From NCBI RefSeq assembly GCF_000531125.1, contig NZ_CBTK010000298.1, positions 1-64,000 of the forward strand: a stretch of DNA of 64,000 nt, given 5' to 3'. The stretch's first letter is position 1, and every line of letters starts with the position of its first letter. The DNA is from Candidatus Contendobacter odensis Run_B_J11. Lineage in GTDB: Bacteria > Pseudomonadota > Gammaproteobacteria > Competibacterales > Competibacteraceae. The position numbers and the translations under genes were made by a program. Shown here one piece after another: positions 63,370 to 64,000 of the stretch. Below the pieces are notes generated by a model that worked only from the letters and a program-made list of their open reading frames with translations, did no database searches and was not told the origin of the DNA.

Positions 63370-64000
63370 CTAATACTCCACCCTGGTGTAGATTTTCTCA
63401 GCCGCCTGGCGCGCATCGCGCAGCGTGTGAATGCCGTGAGCCGCCAGTAGCGGAATCATCCGCAGAAAAATTTCGCCCGTGACCAGGGCATCCCCTAACG
63501 CAGTATGTCGGGCGACGATAGTGACGCCCAGCCGCTCGGCAATGGCTTCCAGCGCATGAGATTCCTGGTGGGGATGCAGCACTTCCGACAGCAGCAAGGT
63601 ATCCAGCACCGGTTGGGTAAAACGAATACCCGTCCGGGCTTCCTTCAGTTGCAGAAAGCGCAGATCAAACGCGGCGTTATGACCCACCAGCACAGTGTCA
63701 GCGCAATACTCATGGAACTGGGGCAACACCTCATCAATCACGGGTTGCCCGCGTAACATCTGGTTGGAAATACCGTGAATCGCCTCTGATACTGCCGCAA
63801 TCGGTCGTTTCGGATCGACCAACTGCTCGTAGGTCTCGTACCGGAGCAAGCGACTATTCACGATGCGCACTGCGCCGATAGAAATGATCTCATCTCCCGC
63901 TGATGGATCGAGGCCGGTCGTCTCAGTATCCATCACGGTGTACGTCAAATCCGTGAGCGCAACATGATCAAACTCGGTGGCGGCAGCGGTCTGCTGAAAC
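63370..64000 (-). CDS. DnaQ-like DEDDh 3'-5' exonuclease, runs off the window
   Basis: An exonuclease domain with all acidic motifs: [25 protein letters not shown] (ExoI), [16 protein letters not shown] (ExoII) and [19 protein letters not shown] (ExoIII, with catalytic His and Asp). It is similar to the proofreading subunit of DNA polymerase III. The frame is open to the right edge ([19 protein letters not shown] before the first possible start TTG at 63948), so the gene probably has extra N-terminal sequence, possibly a CBS or regulatory domain. Only the last 210 or so residues are seen. Confidence 0.85.
   Translation of the reverse strand, partial: FQQTAAATEFDHVALTDLTYTVMDTETTGLDPSAGDEIISIGAVRIVNSRLLRYETYEQLVDPKRPIAAVSEAIHGISNQMLRGQPVIDEVLPQFHEYCADTVLVGHNAAFDLRFLQLKEARTGIRFTQPVLDTLLLSEVLHPHQESHALEAIAERLGVTIVARHTALGDALVTGEIFLRMIPLLAAHGIHTLRDARQAAEKIYTRVEY

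Overview
The window reads as a GC-rich gammaproteobacterial chromosome. Marker neighbourhoods typical of that class are rimO, hslVU, ubiE-ubiJ-ubiB, grxC-secB-gpsA, pilMNOPQ and an arnBCAD-type lipid A modification cluster. The style of the genes (TelA operon, SBBP and Ig-like giant proteins, IS debris) would suit Competibacteraceae or a relative, but that placement is only a guess without a search.

Layout. 0-5.2 kb: a decayed antitoxin-like fragment, a Sir2 deacylase, a GT4 glycosyltransferase, an orphan ParA, a tandem pair of candidate small RNAs, msrQ and an HDOD gene. 5.2-6.4 kb: ureF and ureE on the minus strand. 6.5-15.6 kb: a plus-strand surface-glycan cluster (barrel protein, GtrA-GT39 fusion, flippase, GT9, arnT, SMR-like carrier, arnB, arnC), partly AT-rich, ending in a truncated DNA methyltransferase and an IS3-family remnant. 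16.1-42.8 kb: mostly housekeeping genes: rpmE2, rimO, hslVU behind a sigma32-like promoter, ubiquinone genes, a four-gene TelA/VWA/solute-binding operon, a DJ-1 protein, ctpA, gpmA, a YgaVP-like sulfur operon running into grxC-secB-gpsA, mobile debris, then pilMNOPQ. 42.8-52.8 kb: two very large secreted repeat proteins. 52.9-53.8 kb: IS debris. 53.8-58.4 kb: the arn cluster resumes (formyltransferase, decarboxylase, arnD, and a membrane protein gene broken by a MITE). 58.5-61.7 kb: ureC, ureB, ureA, ureD on the minus strand. 61.8-64 kb: an RsbW-like ATPase, nadC and an exonuclease running off the end.

The main structural message is nesting. ureDABC and ureEF keep the usual operon order and strand but lie 52 kb apart, with the arn cluster between them. 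The arn cluster is itself split between arnC and arnA by about 38 kb, and both edges of that block carry IS remnants. Either nested insertion or rearrangement, or an assembly join, explains this.

The most promising little-described items are the 133-bp-period tandem small RNA candidates at 3.2-3.4 kb, the TelA operon at 23.9-28.6 kb, an IS200/IS605 omegaRNA-like remnant without tnpB at 35.9 kb, and a 142-bp MITE with perfect 22-bp ends and an 8-bp target duplication at 57.4 kb. All functional calls rest on motif recognition by eye; no search was run.
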